The notes: a model not told the origin generated them from the sequence alone. A stretch of DNA of 64,000 nucleotides from Aureivirga sp. CE67 (GCF_015767245.1 NZ_JADOTV010000001.1:124001-188000), one strand, 5' to 3'; counted from the first letter of the stretch, positions 1-8,840 are shown. Numbers and translations: made by a program.

Positions 1-63
1 ATTCTTTATCCACTGTTTTACGCGTATCAGCTTAAATATTTCAGTGAAAAATTTCATTCTTTA

Positions 64-501
64 TTAGTTTTCTTCAGAAGCAGCTTCTTCAGTTTCTACT
101 TCTTCTTCGTTTGCGATTGCAGTAAAGTCTAAACCAGCTTTTGCTAATAAGTTATACCATTGAATTACCTTACGAATGTTTGAAACATACACTCTATCTT
201 CATCATATTCTGGTAAAATTTCACGGAATAATCCAACGATTTCTTTTTCATCTGCTTTGTGACTTACAGCAGCTTTTCCGTCAAATTTCTCTGATAAATC
301 TTTGAAAATATCTCTTAAAGGTACTTCCTCTGTATATGAATAAATTGCGATATCATTTAAAGCACTTACATTGTGTGCAGCATTGATAGGAAAACGCTTC
401 TTATCAACAATGTTTCCAACGATAAATCCTCCTTTTGATTGTGCAATAATCTCGTATAATCCAGGCTTACCTGCAATTGAAATAATTTTTTCTAAAGTCA
501 T
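64..501 (-). CDS. DUF5606 domain protein
   Basis: A 145-residue protein with the DUF5606 layout: an N-terminal stretch beginning TLEKIISIAGKPGLYEI, then a basic/acidic region, and a Glu-rich tail at about 130-145. No signal peptide or membrane segment is visible, so it should be cytosolic. It starts 12 bases after the stop of the deformylase gene on the same strand, so the two are probably co-transcribed, an order I know from other flavobacteria. The molecular role is unknown. The N-terminal part suggests a small beta-barrel fold, but that is only inference. Family call is firm, function is open. Confidence 0.85.
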   Translation of the reverse strand: MTLEKIISIAGKPGLYEIIAQSKGGFIVGNIVDKKRFPINAAHNVSALNDIAIYSYTEEVPLRDIFKDLSEKFDGKAAVSHKADEKEIVGLFREILPEYDEDRVYVSNIRKVIQWYNLLAKAGLDFTAIANEEEVETEEAASEEN

Positions 502-513
502 ATTATTAATATT

Positions 514-1101
514 TTATTTTCTTTTTAATTTAGGAAAACGCATTCTATATTCTGGTGTAATTTTCCCTTTTGCTATGTTTTCTAATTTCTTTTTGATCAA
601 TCTTTTCTTTAAAGAAGTAAGATGATCTGTAAATAAAATTCCATCAATGTGATCATACTCATGTTGGAAAACTCTTGCTGCTAAACCAGTAAGTTTTTCT
701 GTATGCTTCTGGAAATTTTCATCTAAATACTCTACAACAATTGTGTCTTTTCTAAAAACATCCTCACGCACATTTGGAATACTTAAACATCCTTCGCTAA
801 ATGCCCATTCATCTCCTTCTTCCTCTACAATCTGTGCATTGATAAATACTTTATTATAATTTGCTAGAAAAGCTCTTTCTTCTTCTTCTAAATCTTCATC
901 ATCTGCAAATGGTCTCGCATCTACAAGAAAAAGACGAATCGAAAGTCCTATTTGAGGAGCTGCTAAACCTACACCATGAGCATTTGCCATAGTTTCACGC
1001 ATGTTATCGATAAGTTTATCCAATTCAGGATAATTTTCATCAATATCAACTCCTACTTTTTTCAATACGGGATCTCCGTATGCTACAATTGGTAAAATCA
1101 T
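514..1101 (-). CDS. def: peptide deformylase
   Basis: Removes the N-formyl group from nascent proteins at the ribosome. All three family motifs are present: GVGLAAPQIG at 43-52, EGCLS at 103-107 and HEYDH at 147-151. The metal ligands are therefore Cys105, His147 and His151, with Glu148 as catalytic base. The length of 195 residues is normal for Bacteroidota, including the acidic loop at about 67-76 (DDEDLEEEER). The ATG start lies 25 bases below a promoter-like TATTTTTG. It is the first gene of a likely two-gene operon with the DUF5606 gene. Confidence 0.97.
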   Translation of the reverse strand: MILPIVAYGDPVLKKVGVDIDENYPELDKLIDNMRETMANAHGVGLAAPQIGLSIRLFLVDARPFADDEDLEEEERAFLANYNKVFINAQIVEEEGDEWAFSEGCLSIPNVREDVFRKDTIVVEYLDENFQKHTEKLTGLAARVFQHEYDHIDGILFTDHLTSLKKRLIKKKLENIAKGKITPEYRMRFPKLKRK

Positions 1102-1125
1102 TTTCTTTTGTTTACTTCAAGGCTG

Positions 1126-1155
1126 CAAAAATACAAAGTTCGACCGATTTTTCAA
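1126..1155 (-). promoter_or_regulatory. promoter of the def operon
   Basis: Read on the minus strand: TTG at 1153-1155, 19 bases, then TATTTTTG at 1126-1133. This fits the Bacteroidota consensus TTTG...TAnnTTTG. It sits 25 bases upstream of the def ATG. Confidence 0.6.
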
Positions 1156-1195
1156 CCTCTTACTAAAAGTTTTTATAAATCTGGGGAATATCTGA

Positions 1196-1606
1196 TTATA
1201 AGTTGTGTAAATAATCTTGTAGAATGATTGTTGCACTAATTTCATCGATAAGTGCTTTATTCCTACGTTGTTTCTTTTTCAAACCACTATCAATCATCGT
1301 TTGAAAAGCCATCTTAGAAGTAAATCTTTCGTCTACTCTTTTTAACGGAATTTTAGGAAAAGTTTTCTGAAATTTGTCTGCAAATTCATTTACTAACACA
1401 GCACTTTCGCTTGCAGTATTATTCATTTGTTTTGGATCTCCAAGCACCACTGTTTCTACATTTTCTTTTGAAAAATATTTCATTAAAAAAGAAAATAATT
1501 CTTTAGTATCTACAGTTGTAAGCCCTGAAGCTATTATCTTCATTTCATCAGTTACCGCAATTCCAGTACGTTTCATTCCGTAATCTATCGCTAGTATTCT
1601 TCCCAT
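1196..1606 (-). CDS. ruvX: putative pre-16S rRNA nuclease / Holliday junction resolvase-like RuvX
   Basis: A 136-residue RNase H-fold protein of the YqgF/RuvX family, thought to act in 16S rRNA 5'-end maturation. Motifs are ILAIDYGMKRTGIA near the N-terminus (first acidic residue), VDERFTS at about 93, and a C-terminal LIDEISA holding the last acidic residue. The frame is open to an ATG at 1630, but I choose the ATG at 1606. The family starts with MGRILAIDYG, and the TATCTTTG promoter element at 1628-1635 overlaps the upstream ATG, which would lie outside the transcript. It is separated from def by a promoter, so it is a separate unit. Confidence 0.93.
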   Translation of the reverse strand: MGRILAIDYGMKRTGIAVTDEMKIIASGLTTVDTKELFSFLMKYFSKENVETVVLGDPKQMNNTASESAVLVNEFADKFQKTFPKIPLKRVDERFTSKMAFQTMIDSGLKKKQRRNKALIDEISATIILQDYLHNL

Positions 1607-1627
1607 ATTTTCATTTGTTTTGTTGAG

Positions 1628-1635
1628 CAAAGATA
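1628..1635 (-). promoter_or_regulatory. -7 element of ruvX
   Basis: TATCTTTG on the minus strand matches TAnnTTTG. Its distance of 22 bases from the ATG at 1606 supports the short start. A good -33 partner is not obvious. Confidence 0.45.
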
Positions 1636-1704
1636 CTCAGAAATCGATGACAATTCTATCAAAAACGATTCCATTTTTCAAATATTATGTATTTTTGAAA
1701 TAAA

Positions 1705-2199
1705 ATGATGAAATCAACGATTTATTCTTTTCTGACACTTTTTCTAATTTTAGCTTGTACAAAAAAAGAAACTCCAAAATTTCAAATAATTGGAGATTTT
1801 AATGGTGATAAAATTTCTGAATCACTTTTTGAAAATAAAATAAAGAATGAAACTTACGAAATTAAAAGTTCCAACTCTTTGATACATAACTTCGAGATTC
1901 CTACAAGCACAAATAACCTTTTGTTACTGGAAAATATTGGTGATTTAAACCAAAATGGAAAAGATGAAGTTGCAATTATTTATAACCTTCCCGATTTCTC
2001 AAATTTAAATAGTGTTCATATTTTAGAATATAAAAATGAAAAGTGGACAAGAACCCTAAAGTTTTCTTTTCTAGAACTCGATTTATATAGTTCTGATTTT
2101 AATATCAATAATTATATTTATTTAAACCCTAAGAATAAAGTTTGTATTAAAAAATATATTGGAGGAGAACATTTGGATCTTGAAATTCCATATCCGTAA
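1705..2199 (+). CDS. small lipoprotein, FG-GAP-like
   Basis: A 164-residue predicted lipoprotein: the lipobox LILAC ends at Cys18, followed by Lys-Lys. After the anchor, GDFNGDK and GDLNQNGKDE resemble the Asp-rich calcium loops of FG-GAP/integrin-like repeats, which suggests one small beta-propeller blade pair or a calcium-binding surface domain. No catalytic motif is seen. Two ATGs stand in tandem (1705 and 1708); either could be used. It is transcribed divergently from ruvX. Function unknown; the anchor call is firm and the FG-GAP resemblance is moderate. Confidence 0.7.
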   Translation: MMKSTIYSFLTLFLILACTKKETPKFQIIGDFNGDKISESLFENKIKNETYEIKSSNSLIHNFEIPTSTNNLLLLENIGDLNQNGKDEVAIIYNLPDFSNLNSVHILEYKNEKWTRTLKFSFLELDLYSSDFNINNYIYLNPKNKVCIKKYIGGEHLDLEIPYP

Positions 2200-2208
2200 A
2201 ATTCTCAT

Positions 2209-2216
2209 TATTTTTG
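2209..2216 (+). promoter_or_regulatory. -7 element upstream of the SanA-like gene
   Basis: TATTTTTG 17 bases before the ATG at 2233. The -33 partner is weak, since the nearest TTG is 26 bases upstream. Confidence 0.4.
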
Positions 2217-2232
2217 TAAAAAATTCAATCCG

Positions 2233-2865
2233 ATGTTTAAGAAATATTTCAAGTACTTTTTTTTAGTTTCAGTTTTAACTGCAGTCAGTGTTTTAGGAAT
2301 TTATTATTTCGTTGAAAATCAAACGAAAGACAGAATCTATACTTCCACTACAAAAATTCCAAAAAATAAAGTTGGTGTGGTACTTGGAACAGGAAAATTT
2401 ACCAGTAGAGGTCATGTAAATCTTTTTTATAAATATCGAATTGAAGCGACTTTAAAACTTTATAAAGCTGGAAAAATCGAATATGTTTTGGTCAGTGGAG
2501 ACAATAGTCGAAAAGATTATGATGAACCTTCTTTGATGAAAGAAGATTTGGTAAAAGGTGGAATTCCTGAGAATAAAATCTTTTTAGATTATGCTGGTTT
2601 TCGAACTTTAGATTCTGTTGTACGAGCAAATAAAGTTTTCGGTCAAGATTCTTTCACGATTATTTCGCAAAAATTTCATAATGAAAGAGCTGTTTTTATT
2701 GCTGAGAATAAAAATCTTAATGTTGTTGGGTTTAATGCTAGAGAAGTTTCTTCAAGATATAGTATAAAAACTGTTATCCGAGAATATTTTGCTAGAACAA
2801 AAATGGTTTTGGATTTAACTTTTAATGTACAACCTAAATTTCTAGGAGATCCTATTAAAATTTAA
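2233..2865 (+). CDS. SanA/YdcF-like DUF218 membrane protein
   Basis: A 210-residue protein with one N-terminal membrane segment at about 9-27 and a DUF218 (YdcF/SanA) domain from about 48. The typical GVVLGTG strand, an RIEATLKLYKAGK helix and VLVSGDNS are followed by FRTLDSVVRANKVF and TIISQKFHNERA. In enterobacteria SanA affects the envelope barrier at high temperature (vancomycin exclusion). The exact reaction is unknown; the fold is Rossmann-like. Orientation and length match SanA-type proteins rather than the longer YdcF. The family call is strong; a specific role in this organism is inference. Confidence 0.85.
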   Translation: MFKKYFKYFFLVSVLTAVSVLGIYYFVENQTKDRIYTSTTKIPKNKVGVVLGTGKFTSRGHVNLFYKYRIEATLKLYKAGKIEYVLVSGDNSRKDYDEPSLMKEDLVKGGIPENKIFLDYAGFRTLDSVVRANKVFGQDSFTIISQKFHNERAVFIAENKNLNVVGFNAREVSSRYSIKTVIREYFARTKMVLDLTFNVQPKFLGDPIKI

Positions 2866-2994
2866 ACCAAAAAAAACATTTAATTAACTCTAAAACAAAT
2901 TTTTAGAAATATAAAATATTTGCAACTTATTGATAATAAACGTAATTTAAGTAAGAGTTACACTAATCAAATTACTTATTAAATTATTATCAAG

Positions 2995-3540
2995 ATGACG
3001 AAAACCAATCCTTTTATCAAAAGACATCAAGAAGTTGCAGAGAAAGTTTCACAAATCAAGTCTAGCGAAAATGAAGAAGCAAAAAAATTGCTAAAAGAAT
3101 TGATTTTAAAAGAAAGTCTGGAAGAATTGAATGTGGATATTCAGAATAATTTTCAGATTGAAGAAGAGAAAGTAACAAGAAACAAATCGGATTTTCCTTT
3201 AAGCTATGATGTTTTTTATGAGAATGAACATGAGTGTGTAAAATTCAAATATCGTTTTCCTACAGATTCTAAAGATGTAAATTTTTATTTTGAAGTTTTA
3301 TCTTCAAGTTTTCCAAATCCTATTACTTTTAAAAAAGAAGATGACAAGCATCAACTAGAAATTGATTTAAAGACTTTTATCAAATGGGAATATCGAAATT
3401 ATGATGATATCAAAAAAGAATTGAATTCAGAAAAAGAAGTTTTCTCAGAAAAAACTTTAAATCCATTAGAATTTGAAATCAAAAAAATGAATTTTAATAT
3501 TCGAGCTTATAATCAGAGTTTAGAAGCTTTAATTAAATAA
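2995..3540 (+). CDS. hypothetical protein
   Basis: A 181-residue protein I do not recognise. It has no signal peptide or membrane segment. The first 55 residues are charged and helix-rich (possible coiled coil, KVSQIKSSENEEAKKLLKEL). The middle is rich in aromatic residues and predicted strands (HECVKFKYRFPTD), and the C-terminus is helical again. Codon use looks like that of its neighbours. It ends just before a strong bidirectional terminator, and the 129 bases upstream are AT-rich without a clear promoter. Probably a real cytosolic protein; function unknown. Confidence 0.65.
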   Translation: MTKTNPFIKRHQEVAEKVSQIKSSENEEAKKLLKELILKESLEELNVDIQNNFQIEEEKVTRNKSDFPLSYDVFYENEHECVKFKYRFPTDSKDVNFYFEVLSSSFPNPITFKKEDDKHQLEIDLKTFIKWEYRNYDDIKKELNSEKEVFSEKTLNPLEFEIKKMNFNIRAYNQSLEALIK

Positions 3541-3547
3541 AAAACAC

Positions 3548-3573
3548 AAAAGGTTCAGTTATTTGAACCTTTT
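3548..3573. terminator. bidirectional terminator
   Basis: Perfect 10-bp stem AAAAGGTTCA/TGAACCTTTT with a 6-base loop and T/A tracts on both sides. It separates the convergent genes ending at 3540 and 3575. Confidence 0.85.
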
Positions 3574-3574
3574 T

Positions 3575-4315
3575 TTATTCTTGTTGTAACCATTGGAATT
3601 TCCCATTTTTCCAAAATATAAATCCTCCTCCACAAGATTCTGTAGCATGAAGATATAAAGCGTTATAATTTAAATAGACTTTTTTATTATCTGGAACATT
3701 TGCAAATTCTATAAAATCATCTTCATAATTTGACCAAAGCGGCTCATTCTCTCCAACTAATTCAAAAATTCCAGCCCAAGAATAATCTCTTACTTCAAAA
3801 GTTGAATTCTCTTTATTCACGAAAATAATTTCATTTTTCTTTTTAATATTTAAAATAACTAAACGACTTACATCTTCGTTTTTTTCTTTTAAAATAAAAG
3901 CATAATCAGAAATTCCATCTCCAAAAAAATCTCCATGTAAATATTCTGAAGAAAAATCTTCAAATAATCCAGTTTTTAGAATTTCTTCTTTCAACTTATT
4001 ATCAAATTCTACATTTGAACCTAGAAAACCAGAAAACACATACCCTTTCTCAAATTTATCATCAAAGTTTTTAACTTCCAGCCATTCTCCTGAAATTTCT
4101 TTACCTTCATCTGTAATGGTTAGAGTTTCTCCAGTGTTTTTTATTTCTCCAACATTTTTACCAAAATAAAATTTGCCAATTTTGTTAGATTTCAAACTCG
4201 GTGCATCTCGTATCACAAGACCGTTAAAAGCTGTAACTATACTTTTATTTTGCGCATAAGAATTTTGTAAAAAGAATAAGAAAAAAGCAGTCAGAATAAG
4301 TATGTTTTGTTTCAT
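3575..4315 (-). CDS. exported SH3-like domain protein
   Basis: A 246-residue protein with a signal peptide at 1-21 ending SYAQ. It is followed by a bacterial SH3-like segment at about 25-95 (LVIRDAPSLKSNKIGKFYFG ... GEWLEVKNF), typical of cell-wall or ligand-binding SH3b domains. The C-terminal half (about 110-246) contains GDFFGDGISDYAFIL, an FG-GAP-like Asp loop, and a conserved-looking ATESCGGGFIFWKNGKFQW end with a single Cys. It likely acts in the periplasm or at the outer membrane. No enzymatic motif is seen. It is monocistronic between a terminator and an AT-rich divergent region. Confidence 0.7.
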   Translation of the reverse strand: MKQNILILTAFFLFFLQNSYAQNKSIVTAFNGLVIRDAPSLKSNKIGKFYFGKNVGEIKNTGETLTITDEGKEISGEWLEVKNFDDKFEKGYVFSGFLGSNVEFDNKLKEEILKTGLFEDFSSEYLHGDFFGDGISDYAFILKEKNEDVSRLVILNIKKKNEIIFVNKENSTFEVRDYSWAGIFELVGENEPLWSNYEDDFIEFANVPDNKKVYLNYNALYLHATESCGGGFIFWKNGKFQWLQQE

Positions 4316-4354
4316 AAAACCTTATTTAAAACGATAATAAATTAATTTAATTCA

Positions 4355-4362
4355 CAAAAATA
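4355..4362 (-). promoter_or_regulatory. possible -7 element of the SH3-like gene
   Basis: TATTTTTG on the minus strand, 39 bases upstream of the ATG at 4315. No convincing -33 partner. Weak. Confidence 0.3.
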
Positions 4363-4517
4363 AAAAATACCATAATTAATTAACACTAATTCTTTTTTTA
4401 AAATATTTATTTAACCAATTTTAAGTTTTAATCAAATTTGGCATCCATTTTGTAATTCGATGAATGATTTAAGAAAAATCTTATATATATTTACAAACGA
4501 TTTAAACATAACAACAG

Positions 4518-5087
4518 ATGAGAAAGACAATTACACGAATTTCAATATTTTCAATTTTATTAGCATCATTCGCAGCATGTAAGTCAACGCCAAAAGCTGT
4601 AAACCAACCAGGAGAAGTAGAAATTATCGTTCACTGTTCTGGACCAGATTACTATTCTACAGACAAATTTATTAGAGGAAACTCTATCGGAGAAAGCTCT
4701 GATATGACACTTTCTAAAAAGAAGTCTAGAAACAACACTTTACAAGAATTATCTTCAAAAATTTCTACTACAGTAAAAGCTGTAATTGACAACTACGAAA
4801 AGTCAGTAGAAACTGCATCTGGAGAAGATATCGAGAAAAGATATGAGGCTTTAACAAGAGAGGTAATCAACCAAAACATCAGCGGATATAGAACTATCTG
4901 TGAGAAAGTTACAAAAACTAAAGAAGGAAAATACAAGACTTATTTAGCGTACGAAATTTCTATCGATAATTTAATCAACCCATTAATTAAGAAATTAAAC
5001 AAAGATGAGCACATCAAAGTTGATTATGATTACGAGAAGTTTAAAGAAACTTTCGAAGAAGAATTAAAAAAGCAAGAAAACAGATAA
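4518..5087 (+). CDS. LPP20-like lipoprotein
   Basis: A 189-residue predicted lipoprotein with its lipobox ending at Cys21 (SFAAC). Residues 33-110 follow the LPP20 pattern: a short strand (VEIIVHCSG), a Gly-containing turn (GNSIGESSD), then a long amphipathic helix rich in Ser/Lys (SKKKSRNNTLQELSSKISTTV) and a later strand YKTYLAYEIS. LPP20 proteins in epsilonproteobacteria and FlgP in Vibrio are outer-membrane lipoproteins. Here it opens a run of three similar lipoprotein genes on the same strand, though a hairpin at 5115-5144 may reduce read-through to the next. Function unknown. Confidence 0.7.
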   Translation: MRKTITRISIFSILLASFAACKSTPKAVNQPGEVEIIVHCSGPDYYSTDKFIRGNSIGESSDMTLSKKKSRNNTLQELSSKISTTVKAVIDNYEKSVETASGEDIEKRYEALTREVINQNISGYRTICEKVTKTKEGKYKTYLAYEISIDNLINPLIKKLNKDEHIKVDYDYEKFKETFEEELKKQENR

Positions 5088-5114
5088 TCTCTGATTTTTC
5101 TATAAATAATACGA

Positions 5115-5144
5115 AATGAGGCTGCTTTTTGCAACCTCATTTTG
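5115..5144 (+). terminator. hairpin terminator after the first LPP20-like gene
   Basis: Stem AATGAGG..TGC / GCA.CCTCATT with one mismatch, followed by TTTTG. It could end or attenuate transcription before the next lipoprotein gene. Confidence 0.6.
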
Positions 5145-5230
5145 TATTAATACGTTTTAGTTTTACACTTTACACCTTTCAATATCGCTTTATTTAAAAA
5201 TTACCTACTTTAGCAAAAATCAATTTCAAA

Positions 5231-6601
5231 ATGAAAAAAAATTACCTTTTAAAAATTTCTTCATTATTAATTTTTAGCTTATTTATTGTCCTTTCTACAG
5301 GTTGTGCTGCAAAAAAATATCGAAAACAAGCCATGCAATTAGAAAAAGCTGGTTTGGTAGAAGATGCTGCAGAATTATATCGAAAATCTTTGACAAAACA
5401 ACCAGACAATATTGAAGCAAAACTTGGTTTAAGAAAAAATGGTCAAATTGTTTTGGACAGAAAATCAGATGTGTTTTTAAAATCATATAACACTGGAACA
5501 AACAAAGAGGCTGTTTATAAATTTCTTGAAGTTCAAAACTATTATAACAAAATTAAAGCTGTAGGAATTACTTTAGATTTTCCGACAGAGCACAATGCTT
5601 ATTTTGAAGAAAAAAAGAGTCTTTATTTAGGCGAATTATATGATGAAGGTAAAATTTTATTTGACAAAGATAATTTTTCTCATTCTGGACAGAAGTTTAG
5701 TGAAATTGTTAAAATTGATTCGAAATTTAGAGATGCTAGGCATCAATTAAACAGAACAAAAGCAGAACCAAAATACAGACAAGGAATTGAATACCTGAAC
5801 AATAACACACCTAGAAAAGCTTATTACGAGTTTAAAAGTGTTGCTTCAATTATTCAAGATTATAAAGATGTTGTACAGTTAAAAAATGAAGCACTTGAAA
5901 ATGCTACGATAAATATTGTTGTGATCCCTTTTCAAAACGAAAGAAGAAATTCTACGCTTCAAAATGAACGTTTACAGTCAATTGTTCAAAATGAATTAAA
6001 CGGAATAAATTCTCCTTTTTATAGAATTATTGATGGAAGTTCTATTGCTTACAATGATGCTAAAAAAATGGAAAAAGCAAAAAAATTAGGTGGTCATGCA
6101 ATCTTTACTGGTGTAGTTTCAAAGAATTATCACAGAACAGGAAAACTTCGAAGAGAATCAAAAAGAGGATATTTAAGAAAAAAATATAAGCAAGAAAATA
6201 AAGACGGAACTACAACTACGGTTACCAAATATGAGAAGATTGAATATTCAGAATATTCGATGACAAATCAAGCTAATTTAGAATTGAGATATCAATTAAT
6301 AGCGACAAATAATAATGAAATGTGGATTTCTGATGAAATTTCTATCGCAAATCAAGATGCAATTCATTATGCAAAAAGTAATCATAATTACAAGAATATT
6401 GTAAAAGGATATTGGGAACATAAATCTAAAAAATCATCTTCTGATAAGGTTTATGATGATTATAGAAATAATAAAGAGTTGAAAAATTTATTCAAAGGTT
6501 CTAAAGAAATAAGTTCCTCTGATTATCTACTAAAAACTTTGATGCAAGAAGCTGGAAAACAAATTAAAAATGAAGTTGAAAGATTTAATCCTGAAAACTA
6601 A
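5231..6601 (+). CDS. TPR/CsgG-like lipoprotein
   Basis: A 456-residue predicted lipoprotein with its lipobox ending at Cys25 (LSTGC). A TPR-like helix pair at about 35-68 (AGLVEDAAELYRKSLTKQPDN) is followed by more helical repeats to about 220. The segment from about 226, NIVVIPFQNE ... RLQSIVQNELNG ... AIFTGVV, matches the core of CsgG/LpoB/TolB-N type domains: a beta strand, a helix, then a strand with Gly. Such domains form periplasmic assemblies or activate penicillin-binding proteins. A charged loop sits at about 305-345. It lies 1 base before the next lipoprotein gene, so the two are surely co-transcribed. Confidence 0.7.
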   Translation: MKKNYLLKISSLLIFSLFIVLSTGCAAKKYRKQAMQLEKAGLVEDAAELYRKSLTKQPDNIEAKLGLRKNGQIVLDRKSDVFLKSYNTGTNKEAVYKFLEVQNYYNKIKAVGITLDFPTEHNAYFEEKKSLYLGELYDEGKILFDKDNFSHSGQKFSEIVKIDSKFRDARHQLNRTKAEPKYRQGIEYLNNNTPRKAYYEFKSVASIIQDYKDVVQLKNEALENATINIVVIPFQNERRNSTLQNERLQSIVQNELNGINSPFYRIIDGSSIAYNDAKKMEKAKKLGGHAIFTGVVSKNYHRTGKLRRESKRGYLRKKYKQENKDGTTTTVTKYEKIEYSEYSMTNQANLELRYQLIATNNNEMWISDEISIANQDAIHYAKSNHNYKNIVKGYWEHKSKKSSSDKVYDDYRNNKELKNLFKGSKEISSSDYLLKTLMQEAGKQIKNEVERFNPEN

Positions 6602-6602
6602 A

Positions 6603-7946
6603 ATGAAACAAACCATCTACAAATCGACAATATTTTTCTTCTTTATTTCTTTAATCATTTCTTGTGGTTCAAGCAAAGAAGTAGAAAACCCTCAGCCAAA
6701 TTGGTTGGTGCAAAAACCTATTGACAATGAATATTTTTATGGCGTTGGTAAAAGTCATAAATACGGAGATCCAACAAAATATATTTCAAAAGCAAGAGGA
6801 GAAGCTTTGAATGATTTAGCACAAGAAGTTTCTGTGAATATTTCTTCTAAAAGTGTTTTGTATAAATTTGAGAATGAAACTGGAATTTCAGAATATTATC
6901 AAGATAGAATTAATACGAGTTCTAAAGATTATTTAGAAGGATTTACTCCTGTAGATTCTTATGAAAATCAAAATGCATATTGGGCTTTCTATAAAATTAA
7001 AAAAACGACCTATTATAGAATAAAAGAAGAAAGAAAACAAAAAGCTTTCAATGAAGCTTATGCTTTATATAATGAAGGGAAAAGTGCCGAAAAAGCAAAT
7101 TATGTAGATGCTTTTAAGAAATATATTTTGTCTTTTGAAAGAATCAAAAATTATTTAGGAGAAGACATGATTTACCAAATGAATGGAGAAGACTTTAATA
7201 TTTCTAAAGAAATTCTTGTGGCAATTCAAAATTGTTTAAATCAAATAAAATTTAATGTTCCCAACAAGAAATTAAACTATAAAAGAGGAGATCAAATTCT
7301 TCTTGATGATTCAATCATCACACTTGTAAATCTTAAAAATAATCCTTTAGAAGAATATCCTATTATTTTAAATTCTAAAGCGCTTGAAATTTATAAAACA
7401 AAAAGAGAAACTAATACTTCAGGAAGTTTAGATTTTGATTTTAAACTAAATTCTACAAATGATTTAGAGAGATTGAATATTGAGTTTGATTGGAGGTTTT
7501 TGGTAAATTCTACTACAAATGATTTATTGATAAGAAAAATTCTTTCTGTTGTAAATGTTCCTAAAACGGAATTAACTTTCCAGATAGAGCAACCAAAATT
7601 ATTTTTAAATAGTTCTAATGCTACAAATTTAACTCAAAGTATCAATCAGAGTATTTTATCTTATTTCCAAAAGAAGAAAATAAAATCTAGTACAGAATCA
7701 AAAGCAAGAAATATTTTCAAACTATCTTATAAAACAAAGAAATATAATTCAAAAGGAAGAATTGTTTTTGAAATATCTTATGTGATAAAAAAACAACGAA
7801 AAGTAGTTTTAGAAAATGTTTTCAGTAAAAGTTTTGACAAAAATATGTATGGAAGTTTTGATGCACAAGAACTTTGGAAAAAGACAAAAAGTGAATTTGA
7901 AAGAAAGCATTTAAATTCTATTTATAAAAAAATGATTCAAGAATAA
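6603..7946 (+). CDS. LPP20 family lipoprotein
   Basis: A 447-residue predicted lipoprotein with its lipobox ending at Cys21 (SLIISC). The frame is open from 6570, but the ATG at 6603 gives the signal sequence and follows the previous stop by 1 base. Residues 30-140 are a clear LPP20 domain: PNWLVQKP, YFYGVGKS, then a helix ARGEALNDLAQEVSVNISS, and later YWAFYKIKK. The remaining 300 residues are strand-rich and unfamiliar. In flagellated bacteria LPP20-type FlgP works beside CsgG/TolB-like proteins; here the pair may form a different envelope structure, which is inference. Confidence 0.8.
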   Translation: MKQTIYKSTIFFFFISLIISCGSSKEVENPQPNWLVQKPIDNEYFYGVGKSHKYGDPTKYISKARGEALNDLAQEVSVNISSKSVLYKFENETGISEYYQDRINTSSKDYLEGFTPVDSYENQNAYWAFYKIKKTTYYRIKEERKQKAFNEAYALYNEGKSAEKANYVDAFKKYILSFERIKNYLGEDMIYQMNGEDFNISKEILVAIQNCLNQIKFNVPNKKLNYKRGDQILLDDSIITLVNLKNNPLEEYPIILNSKALEIYKTKRETNTSGSLDFDFKLNSTNDLERLNIEFDWRFLVNSTTNDLLIRKILSVVNVPKTELTFQIEQPKLFLNSSNATNLTQSINQSILSYFQKKKIKSSTESKARNIFKLSYKTKKYNSKGRIVFEISYVIKKQRKVVLENVFSKSFDKNMYGSFDAQELWKKTKSEFERKHLNSIYKKMIQE

Positions 7947-7968
7947 AACACTTGATTTTATAAAAGAA

Positions 7969-8006
7969 AAAATCCAAAAGACTCTGATGAATCTTTTGGA
8001 TTTTTT
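7969..8006. terminator. bidirectional terminator
   Basis: A 13-bp perfect stem (AAAATCCAAAAGA with its complement), 10-base loop and T/A tracts, between the convergent genes ending at 7946 and 8027. Confidence 0.85.
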
Positions 8007-8026
8007 TATTTTGAACAAAGTGTAAA

Positions 8027-8746
8027 TTACTTAATAATGAATTTTCTTGTAGTAATTTGTCCTTTATTATTTTCTAATTTTAAAATGTAAGTTTGAGCTG
8101 ATAAATCAGAAACGTTTACAGTTTGAGATCCTGTAGTTAATTGAGTTTTCTTAACTAATCTTCCTGATAAATCGAAGATAGAACCTGCAACATTTTCTTT
8201 TACATTGATAGTAATGTTTTCTTTAGCAACCGTTGGGAAAATCTCAACTGGGATTTGGTTGAATTCAGAAACATTGACATGGTTTTTATCATATTTATAA
8301 GTCATTGTTAACTCAAAATCACTATTTGCATCTTCAAATTTGATTGTGTACTCAATTGTAGCATCACCTTCAGTATCAGAATTATTCCAGAAATAGTTTC
8401 CAGCACTATGTAACTGACCATTAGCATCAATAATCACATCAGCATCACCTGCTGCAGGATATTGAGCACCATTTTCTACTGAAAAATAACATGTAGTTCC
8501 ATAACAAAATTGTAAATGAGAACCATCACTTCCAACAATATCAGCAATTGTAACTTTTAAGTTAACTGGAGCATCAGTATTATTATCAACATAAAACACT
8601 AATTTTCCTGAGTTTTCAATTGTATTTGTTGTGATTAAATCCCCATCATTGATTGGTGTACCATCTTTATCTGTGATTGAGATTTGAGCAAAACTAAAAA
8701 GTGTAAAAAATAAGAATAGATTTAAAAAAAGTAATTGTTTTTTCAT
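8027..8746 (-). CDS. T9SS type A sorting-domain protein
   Basis: A 239-residue secreted protein. A signal peptide at 1-20 ends SFAQ. A beta-rich central domain (about 22-155) has a possible disulfide in CYGTTCYF near 80, and the last 75 residues form a type A T9SS sorting domain (FPTVAKENITINV, FDLSGRLVKK, TYILKLENNKG, TTRKFIIK). It should cross the outer membrane through the type IX system and be retained at the surface or released. The cargo domain is not recognised. It lies 94 bases from the next T9SS gene on the same strand, possibly co-transcribed. Confidence 0.85.
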   Translation of the reverse strand: MKKQLLFLNLFLFFTLFSFAQISITDKDGTPINDGDLITTNTIENSGKLVFYVDNNTDAPVNLKVTIADIVGSDGSHLQFCYGTTCYFSVENGAQYPAAGDADVIIDANGQLHSAGNYFWNNSDTEGDATIEYTIKFEDANSDFELTMTYKYDKNHVNVSEFNQIPVEIFPTVAKENITINVKENVAGSIFDLSGRLVKKTQLTTGSQTVNVSDLSAQTYILKLENNKGQITTRKFIIK

Positions 8747-8840
8747 TGTAAAAAATTTTTATGTTAAAATTAAGGATTTAAAAAAGAGAATGCTAAAAAT
8801 AACATTCTCTTTATATTTTATTTATCAAATATAATAAAAA

